Shown piece after piece: positions 23,257-32,181 of a stretch of 64,000 bases of DNA. The stretch spans positions 248,001-312,000 of the forward strand of contig NZ_JAURYQ010000036.1 of NCBI RefSeq assembly GCF_030653815.1, read 5' to 3'. The first letter of the stretch is position 1. Each line of letters begins with the position of its first letter. Below the pieces are notes generated by a model, which was given only the letters and a program-made list of their open reading frames with translations, did no database searches and was not told the DNA's origin. The position numbers were made by a program, and so were the translations under genes. This DNA is from Rhodoferax sp. GTDB lineage: Bacteria > Pseudomonadota > Gammaproteobacteria > Burkholderiales > Burkholderiaceae_C.

Positions 23257-26214
23257 ATGTTGCTAACCAAAAAATCTGGTGCCCCCGGCACGGCGCGTTC
23301 AACGTTTGTGCACAGTTTGCGCCGTGGCCTGAGTCAGGCGTTACCGACCATGGACCGGCGCGCTTTCTTGCGCCGCTCTGGTTTGGGTGTGGGCGTTGGC
23401 TTGGCTGCTTCCCAGCTGACACTGGTCAAGAAGGCCGGTGCGGCGACCGGTAATGTGGCCGTGGGCGACGGCAAGATTGAAATCAAGCGCACCATCTGCA
23501 CCCACTGCTCGGTCGGTTGCGCCGTGGATGCGGTGGTGGAAAACGGTGTCTGGGTGCGCCAGGAGCCGGTGTTTGACTCGCCCATCAACCTCGGTGCGCA
23601 TTGCGCCAAGGGCGCGGCCTTGCGTGAGCATGGTCATGGCGAGTTCCGCCTGCGCTACCCCATGAAACTGGTCAACGGCAAGTACCAGCGCATCAGCTGG
23701 GACACCGCGCTGACCGAGATCACGGCCCGGATGCAAGAGCTGAAAAAAGCCAGCGGCCCGGACAGTGTTTACTTTGTGGGATCAAGCAAACACAATAACG
23801 AGCAGGCCTACCTGTTGCGCAAGTTTGTCAGCTTCTGGGGCACCAACAACTGCGACCACCAAGCGCGCATTTGCCACAGCACCACGGTGGCCGGCGTGGC
23901 CAACACCTGGGGTTATGGCGCCATGACCAATTCGTACAACGACATGCAAAACGCCAAGTGCGCCTTGTACATCGGCTCGAACGCCGCCGAGGCGCACCCG
24001 GTCAGCATGCTGCACATGCTGCACGCCAAGGAAAATGGCTGCAAGATGATTGTGGTGGACCCGCGCTTTACCCGCACCGCCGCCAAGGCTGACGAGTTTG
24101 TGCGCATCCGCTCTGGCTCCGACATTGCGTTCCTGTTTGGTGTGCTCTACCACGTGTTTCAAAACGGCTGGGAAGACAAGCAGTACATCAATGACCGTGT
24201 CTATGGCATGGAAAAGGTCAAGGACGAGGTCATGGCCCAGTGGACGCCCGACAAGGTCGAAGAGGTCTGTGGTGTCAAGGAAGACCAAGTGCTGCGCGTG
24301 GCCCGCATGATGGCCGAGAACCGCCCCAGCACACTGGTGTGGTGCATGGGCCAGACCCAGCACACCATCGGCAACGCCATGGTGCGCGCCTCGTGCATTT
24401 TGCAGCTTGCCCTGGGCAACGTGGGCAAGAGCGGTGGCGGCACCAACATTTTCCGCGGTCACGACAACGTGCAGGGCGCCACCGACGTGGGCCCCAACCC
24501 CGATTCACTGCCGGGTTACTACGGCATCGCCGAAGGCTCCTGGAAACACTTCGCCAAGGTTTGGGGTGTTGACTTCGAGTGGATCAAAAAGCAGTTCGCC
24601 TCACCTGCCATGATGACCAAGCCCGGCATCACGGTGTCGCGCTGGATTGATGGCGTGCTCGAGAACAACGAGCTCATCGATCAGGACAGCAACCTGCGCG
24701 GTGTTTTTTACTGGGGCCATGCGCCCAACTCGCAAACCCGTGGCCTGGAAATGAAGCGCGCCATGGACAAGCTGGACTTGCTGGTGGTGGTAGACCCCTA
24801 TCCGTCCGCCACCGCGGCCATGGCCGCCATGCCGGGCAAGCCCGAAGACCTCAACCCCAACCGCGCCGTCTACCTGCTGCCGGCGGCCACACAGTTCGAG
24901 ACCAGCGGTTCGTGTACCGCGTCCAACCGCTCCATCCAATGGCGCGAAAAAGTGATCGAGCCGCTGTGGGAAAGCCGCTCCGACCACATGATCATGCAGC
25001 AGTTTGCCGACAAGCTGGGCTTTGGCAAGGAGCTCTCAGTCAACTACAAAATGCAGAAAGTCAACGGCATGGACGAGCCGGTGCCGGAAGACATCCTGCG
25101 CGAAATCAACAAGGGCACCTGGACCATTGGCTACACCGGCCAGAGCCCGGAGCGCCTGAAAGCGCACATGCGCAACATGCACGTGTTTGACATCAAAACC
25201 CTGCGCGCCAAAGGTGGCAAGGACAAGGAAACCGGTTACGACTTTACGGGTGACTATTTTGGCTTGCCATGGCCGTGCTACGGCACGCCCGAGCTCAAGC
25301 ATCCGGGTTCGCCCAACCTGTACGACACCTCCAAACACGTGATGGACGGCGGCGGTAACTTCCGCGCCAACTTCGGCGTGGAAAAAGACGGCGTCAACCT
25401 GCTCGCAGAAGACGGCTCGCATTCTTTGGGCGCCGACATCACCACCGGGTACCCCGAGTTCGACCACGTGCTGCTCAAGAAACTCGGCTGGTGGGACGAC
25501 TTGACCGACGCTGAAAAAGTCGCCGCCGAAGGCAAGAACTGGAAGACCGACCTCTCCGGCGGTATCCAGCGTGTGGTGCTCAAGGTGCATGGTTGCCATG
25601 TGTTCGGCAACGCCAAGGCGCGTGCCGTGGTGTGGAACTTCCCTGACGCCATCCCGAAACACCGCGAGCCTTTGTATGGTATTCGGCCCGACCTGGTCGC
25701 CAAGTACCCGACGCACGACGACAAGAAAGCGTTCTGGCGTCTGCCCACGCTGTACAAGACGGTGCAGGACAAGGCGGTGACCGACAAGGTGCACGAGAAG
25801 TTCCCGTTCATCATGACTTCCGGCCGCCTGACCGAGTACGAGGGTGGTGGCGAGGAAACCCGCTCCAACCCGTGGCTGGCCGAGTTGCAACAGGAAATGT
25901 TCATTGAGATCAACCCCAAGGTCGCGGCTGACAAGGGCATTCGCAACGGCGAGCGTGCCTGGGTGTCCACACCCACTGGCGCACGCCTGAATGTGCAGGC
26001 ACTGGTGACCGAGCGCGTCGGCCCCGACACGGTGTTCTTGCCCTTCCACTTCTCCGGTCGCTGGCAGGGTGCCGACATGTTGTCTCATTACCCGGCCGGG
26101 GCGGCGCCCATTGTGCGCGGCGAGGCCGTCAACACGGCCACCACCTATGGTTACGACAGCGTGACCATGATGCAGGAAACCAAGACCACGGTCTGTAACG
26201 TCGAGAAAGCATAA
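23257..26214 (+). CDS. fdhA: formate dehydrogenase alpha (catalytic) subunit, Mo/W-bisPGD, cysteine type
   Basis: This 985-residue protein oxidises formate to CO2 on the periplasmic side. A Tat signal MDRRAFLRRSGLG begins at residue 32. The 4Fe-4S motif is C81-x2-C84-x3-C88 (TICTHCSVGC) plus a Cys near 116 (GAHCAKGAA). The metal ligand is Cys206 followed by His207 (ARICHSTTV), so no selenocysteine is used. The C-terminal molydopterin domain includes MTSGRLTEYEGGGEETRSNP. ATG 23257 with CGGAGAC upstream is chosen; an earlier start at 23203 would read through a REP palindrome. Partners are the Fe-S beta and cytochrome b subunits downstream. Confidence 0.95.
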   Translation: MLLTKKSGAPGTARSTFVHSLRRGLSQALPTMDRRAFLRRSGLGVGVGLAASQLTLVKKAGAATGNVAVGDGKIEIKRTICTHCSVGCAVDAVVENGVWVRQEPVFDSPINLGAHCAKGAALREHGHGEFRLRYPMKLVNGKYQRISWDTALTEITARMQELKKASGPDSVYFVGSSKHNNEQAYLLRKFVSFWGTNNCDHQARICHSTTVAGVANTWGYGAMTNSYNDMQNAKCALYIGSNAAEAHPVSMLHMLHAKENGCKMIVVDPRFTRTAAKADEFVRIRSGSDIAFLFGVLYHVFQNGWEDKQYINDRVYGMEKVKDEVMAQWTPDKVEEVCGVKEDQVLRVARMMAENRPSTLVWCMGQTQHTIGNAMVRASCILQLALGNVGKSGGGTNIFRGHDNVQGATDVGPNPDSLPGYYGIAEGSWKHFAKVWGVDFEWIKKQFASPAMMTKPGITVSRWIDGVLENNELIDQDSNLRGVFYWGHAPNSQTRGLEMKRAMDKLDLLVVVDPYPSATAAMAAMPGKPEDLNPNRAVYLLPAATQFETSGSCTASNRSIQWREKVIEPLWESRSDHMIMQQFADKLGFGKELSVNYKMQKVNGMDEPVPEDILREINKGTWTIGYTGQSPERLKAHMRNMHVFDIKTLRAKGGKDKETGYDFTGDYFGLPWPCYGTPELKHPGSPNLYDTSKHVMDGGGNFRANFGVEKDGVNLLAEDGSHSLGADITTGYPEFDHVLLKKLGWWDDLTDAEKVAAEGKNWKTDLSGGIQRVVLKVHGCHVFGNAKARAVVWNFPDAIPKHREPLYGIRPDLVAKYPTHDDKKAFWRLPTLYKTVQDKAVTDKVHEKFPFIMTSGRLTEYEGGGEETRSNPWLAELQQEMFIEINPKVAADKGIRNGERAWVSTPTGARLNVQALVTERVGPDTVFLPFHFSGRWQGADMLSHYPAGAAPIVRGEAVNTATTYGYDSVTMMQETKTTVCNVEKA

Positions 26215-26224
26215 GGAGAACAAC

Positions 26225-26881
26225 ATGGCCCGTATGAAATTTGTCTGCGATGCAGAGCGCTGTATTGAATGCAACGGTTGTGTCACCGCGTGCAAAAACG
26301 AGCACGAAGTGCCCTGGGGCGTCAACCGCCGCCGCGTGGTCACCCTGAACGACGGTGTGCCCGGTGAAAAATCGATCTCGGTGGCCTGCATGCACTGCAG
26401 CGACGCGCCCTGCATGGCGGTGTGCCCGGTCAACTGCTTCTACCGCACCGACGAAGGTGTGGTGCTGCATGACAAGGACGTGTGCATTGGTTGCGGTTAC
26501 TGCTCTTATGCCTGCCCCTTTGGCGCACCCCAGTTTCCTTCGCAAGGCACCTTTGGTGTGCGCGGCAAGATGGACAAGTGCACTTTTTGCGCCGGCGGCC
26601 CCGAGGCCAATGGCAGCCAGGCCGAGTTCGAAAAATATGGTCGCAACCGCTTGGCCGAGGGCAAGCTGCCGGCCTGCGCCGAAATGTGCTCGACCAAGGC
26701 CTTGATTGGCGGCGACGGTGACGTGGTGGCCGACATCTTCCGCAACCGCGTGCTGCGCCGTGGCAAGGGCGCCGAGGTCTGGGGCTGGGGAACAGCGTAT
26801 GGCAGCGGCGGCAAGGAGCGCGAGCGCACGCGCGAACAGCAGCGCCAAGGCCAAGGTCAAACCGAGGGAGCGAAATCATGA
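26225..26881 (+). CDS. fdhB: formate dehydrogenase beta subunit, four-cluster ferredoxin
   Basis: This 218-residue iron-sulphur protein has four Cys groups: CIECNGCVTACKNEH, CMHCSDAPCMAVCPVNC, CIGCGYCSYACPF and CTFCAGG/CAEMC. It passes electrons from the alpha subunit to the cytochrome b subunit. It lacks the C-terminal membrane helix of E. coli FdnH/FdoH and ends in a basic Gln/Arg-rich tail (ERERTREQQRQGQGQTEGA). An AAGGAG site precedes the ATG 10 bp after fdhA. Its stop overlaps the next start by four bases. Confidence 0.93.
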   Translation: MARMKFVCDAERCIECNGCVTACKNEHEVPWGVNRRRVVTLNDGVPGEKSISVACMHCSDAPCMAVCPVNCFYRTDEGVVLHDKDVCIGCGYCSYACPFGAPQFPSQGTFGVRGKMDKCTFCAGGPEANGSQAEFEKYGRNRLAEGKLPACAEMCSTKALIGGDGDVVADIFRNRVLRRGKGAEVWGWGTAYGSGGKERERTREQQRQGQGQTEGAKS

Positions 26882-27099
26882 AAAAAGTCATTTTTGCCGT
26901 CGTTTGTGCAGCCGGCTTGAGTGCCTGCGGCGACCAGCCCCAGGAGCTGACCGCCAGCAAGCAAGACGGCGCCGCCTATACCGGAACCGGCAAGCCCTAT
27001 GTCAACCCCGACTGGAAGCCGGGTGACAAGGCGAGCTGGGAGGCGCAGCTGAAGGCGCGCAACCAGTACGGTCAAAACGATTACACCCGCATGAACTGA
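26878..27099 (+). CDS. small lipoprotein in the formate dehydrogenase operon
   Basis: This 73-residue protein has a lipoprotein signal MKKVIFAVVCAAGLSACGDQ, with the lipobox Cys at residue 17. The mature part is hydrophilic and ends QYGQNDYTRMN. It overlaps the fdhB stop (ATGA). No function is assigned to it. Position between beta and gamma genes suggests an assembly or anchoring role at the outer face of the membrane, which is inference only. Confidence 0.8.
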   Translation: MKKVIFAVVCAAGLSACGDQPQELTASKQDGAAYTGTGKPYVNPDWKPGDKASWEAQLKARNQYGQNDYTRMN

Positions 27100-27112
27100 G
27101 CAGGAGGTCACC

Positions 27113-28291
27113 ATGATCAAAGCCTTTTCAGTCCTTGCTGCGCTGGCCTTGTGCTGGAGCAGTGCCGTGGCGCAAACAACACCTGCAACCGCCCCAGCAC
27201 CTGACGCAGCACCCGCTGCGGTCATGCCCGGTATCCAGGGTCAGAACATCTTGGATGTCAAGCCTGATGCCAGTGAGGAACCTGGTTATGCCAATCAGAC
27301 CAATGGTGAGCGCGTCCGTGTGCAGCCTGGCAACAACGCGCCCATGTGGCGCCAGGTGAATTCGGGCGTGGCGGGCTATAGCAGCTTGCCCAAATCCGAG
27401 GCGCCCGAAGCCGGGGTGTTGATCCAGCCTTTTGTCCAGTACCCGGGCTCGCGCCTGACCAATGCCGGCGAAGCCTGGCGCCAGGTACGCAACAACTGGC
27501 TGATCCCCTACGGCGGCTCGCTGCTGCTGATCGTGCTGGGGGCCATTGCGCTGTTTCACTTCAAGATCGGTCCCATCAAGGTCAAGGAGGAACTGACCGG
27601 GCGTGTGATCGAGCGTTTCTCGGCCTTCGAGCGCTCAGCGCACTGGGCCAATGTGGCTGCCTTCCTGGTGCTGGCGGTCTCGGGCGTCGTGATGGCCTTC
27701 GGCAAATTCTTCCTGTTGCCCATCATGGGCACGACACTGTTCGGCTGGCTGAGTTATGTGCTCAAGAATGCGCACAATTTTGCCGGCCCGCTGTTTGCGG
27801 TGTCCTTGCTGGTGGTGATCGTGACCTTCATGCGTGACAACCTGCCGGCCAAGGGCGACCTGGCCTGGCTGCTCAAGGGTGGGGGCATTTTTTCCGGCCA
27901 TGAAATTGACTCGGGCCGTTACAACGCTGGCGAGAAGGTGGTGTTCTGGGGCGGTGTCTTTTTCCTGGGGATCACGGTGGTGGTGTCGGGCCTGGCCATG
28001 GACAAACTGTTGCCGGGGCTGAGCTACGACCGCAGCACCATGCAGATCGCCCACATGATCCATTCAGTGTCCAACTTGCTCATGCTCGTCATGATGATGG
28101 GCCACATCTACCTTGGCACACTCGGAACCAAGGGCGCTTACCAGGGCATGAGAACCGGCTACGTGGATGAAACCTGGGCTGAGCAACACCACAAGCTCTG
28201 GTTTGATGACATCAAGGCTGGCCGGATTCCGGCGCAGCGTACCCCCTCGGCCACGCCTGCAGCCCAGTCGGGCAAAGTGGTTCAAGTTTGA
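27113..28291 (+). CDS. fdhC: formate dehydrogenase gamma subunit, cytochrome b556
   Basis: This 392-residue protein has a signal peptide (MIKAFSVLAALALCWSSAVA), an extended ~130-residue periplasmic region rich in Pro/Ala, one helix (LLLIVLGAIALFHF), then the four-helix di-haem cytochrome b core. Likely haem ligands are His in FERSAHWANV, in LKNAHNFAGP and in MMMGHIYLGT. The core matches FdnI/FdoI, but those are only ~210 residues, so the N-terminal half is an added domain. It transfers electrons to quinone. GCAGGAGG precedes the ATG. Confidence 0.9.
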   Translation: MIKAFSVLAALALCWSSAVAQTTPATAPAPDAAPAAVMPGIQGQNILDVKPDASEEPGYANQTNGERVRVQPGNNAPMWRQVNSGVAGYSSLPKSEAPEAGVLIQPFVQYPGSRLTNAGEAWRQVRNNWLIPYGGSLLLIVLGAIALFHFKIGPIKVKEELTGRVIERFSAFERSAHWANVAAFLVLAVSGVVMAFGKFFLLPIMGTTLFGWLSYVLKNAHNFAGPLFAVSLLVVIVTFMRDNLPAKGDLAWLLKGGGIFSGHEIDSGRYNAGEKVVFWGGVFFLGITVVVSGLAMDKLLPGLSYDRSTMQIAHMIHSVSNLLMLVMMMGHIYLGTLGTKGAYQGMRTGYVDETWAEQHHKLWFDDIKAGRIPAQRTPSATPAAQSGKVVQV

Positions 28292-28311
28292 GACGGATGG
28301 AGAACAACCCC

Positions 28312-28644
28312 ATGAAGAAAAAGATGATGAAATCCTTGTGTGTGGCAGGCGTGCTGGCCGTGCTGGGCTCCGTGGCGTCCGCCAAGTTGCCAGCGCCGTC
28401 CGATGAAGCCAAGGCCAAGGCGGCCGAGGCTGCAGCCAAGGCGGCCTGGGCTGGCAAGGTGGATGCCTTCAAGCTGTGCCAATCGCAAGACAGGGTGGTA
28501 GCCCATTACAAGAAAGCAGCCGTGGCCAAAGGAGCTGCTCCGGCCAGCGCTTGTGTTGACCCCGGGCCGTTTGTCGCTGCCCCAGCAGGTGCCGCATCTG
28601 CTGCACCTGCTGCCGCTGCGGCAGTCCCAGCCAAAAAATCCTGA
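28312..28644 (+). CDS. small secreted protein of the formate dehydrogenase operon
   Basis: This 110-residue protein has a clear signal peptide (MKKKMMKSLCVAGVLAVLGS, cleaved after ASA). The mature region is very Ala/Lys-rich, with KLCQSQDRVVAHYK and SACVDPGPF, giving two cysteines that could form a disulphide, and a low-complexity Ala/Pro tail. GGAG lies 9 bases ahead of ATG 28312; an in-frame ATG at 28297 is possible. Not recognised as a named family. Operon position links it to formate dehydrogenase. Confidence 0.75.
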   Translation: MKKKMMKSLCVAGVLAVLGSVASAKLPAPSDEAKAKAAEAAAKAAWAGKVDAFKLCQSQDRVVAHYKKAAVAKGAAPASACVDPGPFVAAPAGAASAAPAAAAAVPAKKS

Positions 28645-28646
28645 TC

Positions 28647-29492
28647 TTGCTGCCACGTCTTACCCAGGCGCGCGCGCCACTGACGCGCGAGGTGTTGGTC
28701 GTCAACGAGTTGGGCGACACCGACACTGTGTCTATTCCCGCTGAGCGCGCGCTCACGGTGTACGTCGACAAGCGTGAGTTGGTTACGCTCATGACCCTCG
28801 GTGCGCACCCTGAACTGCTGGTGCTGGGCTTTCTGCGCAACCAGCGTCTGGTCGCCAGCGTGGCCGAGGTCGAGTCCATCACGGTGGATTGGGAGGTGGG
28901 TGCCGCGGCTGTCAAAACCCGCCAGGGTATTTCGGACATCGAGGCGCGCACCGCCAAGCGCGTGGTCACCACCGGCTGCGGCCAGGGCAGTGTCTTTGGC
29001 GACCTGATGGCCGAGGTGGACAACATTACGCTGCCCGCGGCCACGCTGTCGCAAGCCGAGTTGTACGGCATCGTCAACGCCATTCGTCTGCAGGAAACCA
29101 CCTACAAATCGTCGGGCTCGGTGCATGGCTGCGCGCTGTTTCAAGGCGCAGAGATGCTGGTCTTTGTCGAAGACGTGGGCCGCCACAATGCCATCGACAC
29201 CATTGCTGGCTGGATGTGGATGGACCCGGAAGAAAGGATGTCTGGCGCCGACAAGGTGTTCTACACCACGGGTCGCCTGACCAGCGAAATGGTCATCAAG
29301 TCCGCACAAATGGGTGTGCCCATTGTGGTGTCGCGCAGCGGCATCACCCAAATGGGGCTGGACGTGGCCCAGCGCCTGGGCCTGTGCGCCATCGGCCGCG
29401 CCACCAACAAGCGCTTCCTGTGCTACAGCGGGGCCAGCCGCCTGGTGTTGCTGCCAGAACTGGCAGGCGCGCGCGCTACTGCGTTGGTCTGA
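28647..29492 (+). CDS. fdhD: formate dehydrogenase accessory sulfurtransferase
   Basis: This 281-residue FdhD family protein transfers sulphur from IscS to the Mo-bisPGD cofactor. Landmarks are RVVTTGCGQGSVFGD, which carries the conserved first Cys, SGSVHGCALF, FVEDVGRHNAIDTIAG and FYTTGRLTSEMV. The second Cys of the E. coli CxxC is Gly here. TTG at 28647, two bases after the previous stop, is the likely start because the conserved region begins within a few residues and no ATG precedes it. Last gene of the operon. Confidence 0.92.
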   Translation: MLPRLTQARAPLTREVLVVNELGDTDTVSIPAERALTVYVDKRELVTLMTLGAHPELLVLGFLRNQRLVASVAEVESITVDWEVGAAAVKTRQGISDIEARTAKRVVTTGCGQGSVFGDLMAEVDNITLPAATLSQAELYGIVNAIRLQETTYKSSGSVHGCALFQGAEMLVFVEDVGRHNAIDTIAGWMWMDPEERMSGADKVFYTTGRLTSEMVIKSAQMGVPIVVSRSGITQMGLDVAQRLGLCAIGRATNKRFLCYSGASRLVLLPELAGARATALV

Positions 29493-29572
29493 TCGACCCA
29501 AACACACCCGCCGCGTCGGGTTGCTGAACCCGTCGGGCGCCGGTTTCGGCCCGAGTGCGCTATCGTCGCAGC

Positions 29573-32092
29573 ATGAAAATTTCATTTTTGCAATTGGGTT
29601 GGCGCTCGCTGACGCGTGATCTGCGTGCCGGTGAATTGCGCTTGCTGATGGTGGCTGTGACGCTGGCGGTGGCCGCACTCACTGCCGTAGGTTTTTTTGC
29701 CGACCGGCTCAAGGGTGGTTTGCAGCGCGATGCGCGCCAGTTGCTGGGGGGCGATGCCGTGGTGGTCAGTGACAACCCGATTCCGGCCGCCTTCCTGGCG
29801 CAGGTCAAGGCACTGGGTTTGCAGCAGACCATCAACCTGACTTTCCCGACCATGGCGCGTGCGCCCGACGAGACTGGTGGCAGCATCAAGCTGGTTTCCC
29901 TGAAGGTCGTGACCGACGGCTATCCCTTGCGTGGACGTTTGCGCGTGGCCGAGAAAGCCGATGCCACTGGCGACTTGACCCGTGACATTCCCCAGCCCGG
30001 TCAGGCCTGGGTTGACGCAGCGCTGCTGGATGCGCTCGGGCTGCCTGTGGGCGGCGACTTGCTGCTGGGTGACAACAGTTTCAAGGTGGGCCGCATCATC
30101 GTCAATGAGCCCGACCGGGGCGCGGGCTTCATGAATTTTGCGCCGCGCGTCATGATCAACCAGGCCGATGTGCAGGCCACAGGGCTGATCCAGCCCGCCA
30201 GTCGCCTGCGTTACCGGCTGGCGGTGGCAGGCGAGGACCGCGCCGTCAAAAGCTTTGTCGATTGGGCGCAAGCGCAAGTCGACGCCAATGCCGTGCGCGG
30301 TGCCCGCGTCGAGGCGCTGGAAGGCGGCCGCCCCGAGCTCAGCACCACGCTGGCCCGGGCTGAAAAGTTTTTGAACCTGGTGGCGCTGCTGGCGGCGCTG
30401 CTGAGCGCGGTGGCAGTGGCCCTGGCCGCGCGCAGCTTTGCCGCCAACCATCTGGACGACTGCGCCATGCTGCGTGTGCTGGGCCTGCCCCAGCGCACCA
30501 TTGCCGCGGCCTACACCTTTGAATTTGTGCTGATCGGCCTGCTCGCCAGCGCGTTGGGTGTGCTGCTGGGTTTTGCGGTGCACTACGGTTTTGTCGCGTT
30601 GCTCGCGGGTCTGGTGGACTCGGCCTTGCCCGGGGCCGGCATCTGGCCGGTGCTGTTTGGCATGGGCATGGGGCTGACGCTGTTGCTGGCCTTTGGCCTG
30701 CCGCCCGTGCTGCAGTTGGCCCAGGTGCCGCCGCTGCGGGTCATTCGCCGGGACGTGGGGGGCCTCAAACCGGCCTCCCTCATGGTGCTGGGCGTGGGGG
30801 TGGCCGGCTTCGCCGCTTTGTTGCTCGCGGCCAGCAGCGACCTTAAGTTGGGCCTGATTGCGGTTGGCGGTTTTGCCGTGGCTACGCTGCTGTTCGCGTC
30901 CTTGAGCTGGCTGGCCGTCAAACTGCTGCGCGCCGTGGTCAATGACACCACGGCACCCACCGCCGTGGTGCTGGCCACGCGCCAGATAGCTGCCCGCCCA
31001 GCCTTTGCCGTGGTGCAGGTCAGCAGCCTGGCCGTGGGTTTGCTGGCGCTGGTGCTGCTGGTGCTGCTGCGCACCGACCTGATCAGCAGTTGGCGCGCGG
31101 CCTCGCCGCCGGGCGCCCCGAACCGCTTTGTCATCAACGTCATGCCGGATCAGGGTCCGGACTTCACGCAGGCCCTCAAAAGTGCGGGGGTGGCTGAGTT
31201 TGACTGGTTCCCCATGATTCGCGGCCGTCTGGTGGCCATCAATGGGCGCAGCGTGAGCCCCGAGGACTACACCGATGATCGCGCCCAGCGCCTGGTGGAC
31301 CGCGAGTTCAACCTCTCGCACAGCGCCACCCAGCCTGAACAGAATGTGGTGGTGGCCGGGCGCTGGCAGCCCGATGAAGCTGGCACCATCAGCGTCGAAG
31401 AAGGCATTGCCGAGACTTTGGGCGTGAAATTGGGCGACAGCCTGACTTTTGATGTGGGCGGCGTGCAAACCGTGTCCAAGATCACCTCGTTGCGCAAAGT
31501 CGACTGGGCTTCGATGCGGGCCAACTTCTTTGTCATGTACCCGGTGGACAAGCTCGAAGGCGTGCCCGCCACCTACATGAGCGCCTTCAAGGCGCCCGAC
31601 AGCCCGGGCTTCGATGCCGCGCTGGTGCGCCAGTTCCCCAACATCACCAGCGTCAACATGACCGCCACCATCGCCCAGATCCAGCGCGTGCTTGACCAGG
31701 TGATTGGCGCGGTGGAGTTTTTGTTTGCCTTTGCCCTGGCCGCCGGCCTGGTGGTGTTGTTTGCCGCCGTGACCGCCACGCGCGAAGAGCGCGCCCGCGA
31801 ATTCGCCATCATGCGCGCGGTGGGCGCACGCGCCAGCCTGTTGCGCCAAGTGCAGCGCATCGAGCTGGCCGGGGTTGGCTTGCTGGCCGGCTTTCTGGCC
31901 TCCATTGTGGCCAGTGCGGTGGGCTGGGCACTGGCGCGTTACGTGTTTGAATTTGACTGGGTGGTGTCGCTGTGGGTGCCGCTGCTGGGCTCGCTGGCCG
32001 GTGCCGTGCTGGCGCTGGCCGCCGGTTGGTGGGGCCTGCGCGAGGTCTTGAATCGCCCGGTGGTGCAGACGCTGCGCAATGCGGCGCAGTGA
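29573..32092 (+). CDS. ABC transporter permease with two FtsX domains (YbbP type)
   Basis: This 839-residue membrane protein has an N-terminal helix (LRLLMVAVTLAVAALTAVGF), a large periplasmic domain, FtsX block 1 (about residues 260-390), a central pair of helices near 400-460 and a C-terminal FtsX block (VEFLFAFALAAGLVVLFAAV, EFAIMRAVGA). It resembles E. coli YbbP, which pairs with the ATPase YbbA; no ATPase gene is adjacent here. ATG at 29573 is used, and a GTG at 29555 is also possible. Confidence 0.88.
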   Translation: MKISFLQLGWRSLTRDLRAGELRLLMVAVTLAVAALTAVGFFADRLKGGLQRDARQLLGGDAVVVSDNPIPAAFLAQVKALGLQQTINLTFPTMARAPDETGGSIKLVSLKVVTDGYPLRGRLRVAEKADATGDLTRDIPQPGQAWVDAALLDALGLPVGGDLLLGDNSFKVGRIIVNEPDRGAGFMNFAPRVMINQADVQATGLIQPASRLRYRLAVAGEDRAVKSFVDWAQAQVDANAVRGARVEALEGGRPELSTTLARAEKFLNLVALLAALLSAVAVALAARSFAANHLDDCAMLRVLGLPQRTIAAAYTFEFVLIGLLASALGVLLGFAVHYGFVALLAGLVDSALPGAGIWPVLFGMGMGLTLLLAFGLPPVLQLAQVPPLRVIRRDVGGLKPASLMVLGVGVAGFAALLLAASSDLKLGLIAVGGFAVATLLFASLSWLAVKLLRAVVNDTTAPTAVVLATRQIAARPAFAVVQVSSLAVGLLALVLLVLLRTDLISSWRAASPPGAPNRFVINVMPDQGPDFTQALKSAGVAEFDWFPMIRGRLVAINGRSVSPEDYTDDRAQRLVDREFNLSHSATQPEQNVVVAGRWQPDEAGTISVEEGIAETLGVKLGDSLTFDVGGVQTVSKITSLRKVDWASMRANFFVMYPVDKLEGVPATYMSAFKAPDSPGFDAALVRQFPNITSVNMTATIAQIQRVLDQVIGAVEFLFAFALAAGLVVLFAAVTATREERAREFAIMRAVGARASLLRQVQRIELAGVGLLAGFLASIVASAVGWALARYVFEFDWVVSLWVPLLGSLAGAVLALAAGWWGLREVLNRPVVQTLRNAAQ

Positions 32093-32117
32093 GCAGATGC
32101 CTGAATTAACCTAAATC

Positions 32118-32135
32118 AGACCATTTAAATGGTCT
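32118..32135. promoter_or_regulatory. perfect 18-bp palindrome upstream of the toxin-antitoxin pair
   Basis: AGACCATTTAAATGGTCT is its own reverse complement. It lies 46 bp upstream of the antitoxin ATG, where Phd/RelB-type antitoxins bind to repress their own operon. It is followed by TTTTG, so it could also help terminate the ybbP-type transcript. The absence of a loop and the AT-rich centre favour an operator. Confidence 0.55.
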
Positions 32136-32181
32136 TTTGTTAACATCGGGATCCAAACATACCCCGCACAGGAGCCCGGAC

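Noticed and set aside
23872..23874. Selenocysteine in formate dehydrogenase
   Set aside because: The codon at the metal-ligand position is TGC (Cys), not TGA; no in-frame TGA exists in the gene.
29582..31849. Long open frame antisense to the YbbP-type permease gene
   Set aside because: Its product is His/Gln/Arg-rich without domains, typical of the antisense frame of a high-GC gene; the forward frame has clear FtsX motifs.
32118..32135. Palindrome read as a Rho-independent terminator of the ybbP-type gene
   Set aside because: It has no loop, an AT-rich centre and only TTTTG after it; an antitoxin operator fits its place better, though double use is not excluded.
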